Shown in pieces: positions 63,801 through 64,000 of a DNA stretch of 64,000 nucleotides. The stretch's first letter is position 1; each line of letters starts with the position of its first letter. A model generated the notes under the pieces. That model was not told the DNA's origin, searched no databases, and worked only from the letters and a program-made list of their open reading frames with translations. The position numbers and the translations under genes are program-made. The stretch is from Onchocerca volvulus (lineage: Eukaryota; Nematoda; Chromadorea; Rhabditida; Onchocercidae): the NCBI GenBank assembly GCA_000499405.2, contig HG738140.1, forward strand, positions 186,001 to 250,000. Direction: 5' to 3'.

Positions 63801-64000
63801 GAAATTAATCTGATGATCGATTAGTCCGCCTATGCTGCATGTCAACACGTTGCCATCACAAGGCATAGAATGCCAATTAATTGAATATCTTCTGCTCTTG
63901 ACTGGAATTTGTGTACAGTATTAGTATAAATAATACATCTCTACTCTTTGCTCATCTCCGAATATTTCCTTATATCAGCAAGAACTTTCCAATTATTGAT
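60868..64000. other. Right-edge intergenic region
   Basis: AT-rich sequence with no phased exon chain. Upstream exons of the small gene at 60.7 kb may lie here. A plus-strand stretch at about 63561-63658, after TTTTAG, is open for about 30 codons (AVREVQNVIHAMHKH) and could be a terminal exon, but two upstream donors compete and neither gives a convincing protein. Confidence 0.4.
61200..61230. repeat. (TTC)n microsatellite
   Basis: About ten CTT/TTC units, read as poly-Ser in one plus-strand frame; not evidence of a gene. Confidence 0.9.

Noticed and set aside
1..64000. CRISPR arrays, bacterial-type operons, phage or virus-like genes
   Set aside because: None seen: no regularly spaced repeats with unique spacers, no Shine-Dalgarno-led gene runs, and all supported genes are spliced.

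Overview
The window is AT-rich eukaryotic DNA whose genes are split into many short exons by introns of roughly 40 to 1,200 bp. Donors are GTAAGT-like and acceptors are TTTCAG/TTTTAG-like. Several start codons sit 10 to 40 nt after a strong acceptor with no upstream coding exon, the usual look of spliced-leader trans-splicing in nematodes. Base composition, exon style and proteins (RPB4, ACOT9-type thioesterase, UBASH3-type phosphatase, EGF repeats) suggest a nematode, probably a clade III/filarial species. The species cannot be named from the sequence alone. All gene models were built by hand from splice signals, reading phase and remembered family motifs.

Layout. 1-1085 (+): 3' end of a multi-EGF-repeat protein. 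1.1-9.2 kb: mostly intergenic, with one long unexplained ORF. 9,237-10,326 (-): an unrecognised 150-aa membrane protein in four exons. 10.3-23.6 kb: a gene-poor block with microsatellites and a low-complexity A/T tract. 23,625-25,775 (-): UBASH3/Sts-type histidine phosphatase (5' end not found) in which the nucleophilic His of the RHG motif reads Asn. 25.8-37.0 kb: gene-poor. 37,013-39,081 (-): complete RPB4, whose second intron is largely a long foldback. 39,764-45,719 (-): three small, divergent HIG1-domain-like genes in a row. 48,077-53,437 (-): complete 12-exon ACOT9-type acyl-CoA thioesterase. 53.4-64.0 kb: mostly intergenic, with the last exons of a small unidentified gene at 60,699-60,867 (-).

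How they fit together. Almost every supported gene is on the minus strand, and I see no operon-like spacing. Three neighbouring gene types (HIG1-like, ACOT9-like and the small gene at 60.7 kb) look mitochondrial, but physical linkage is all the sequence shows. I found no rRNA, tRNA, CRISPR array, intact transposon or virus-like gene. I saw no clearly new multi-gene system. The most interesting items are the putative pseudophosphatase, the foldback inside the RPB4 intron, the HIG1-like cluster with conserved intron phases, and the unrecognised membrane protein.
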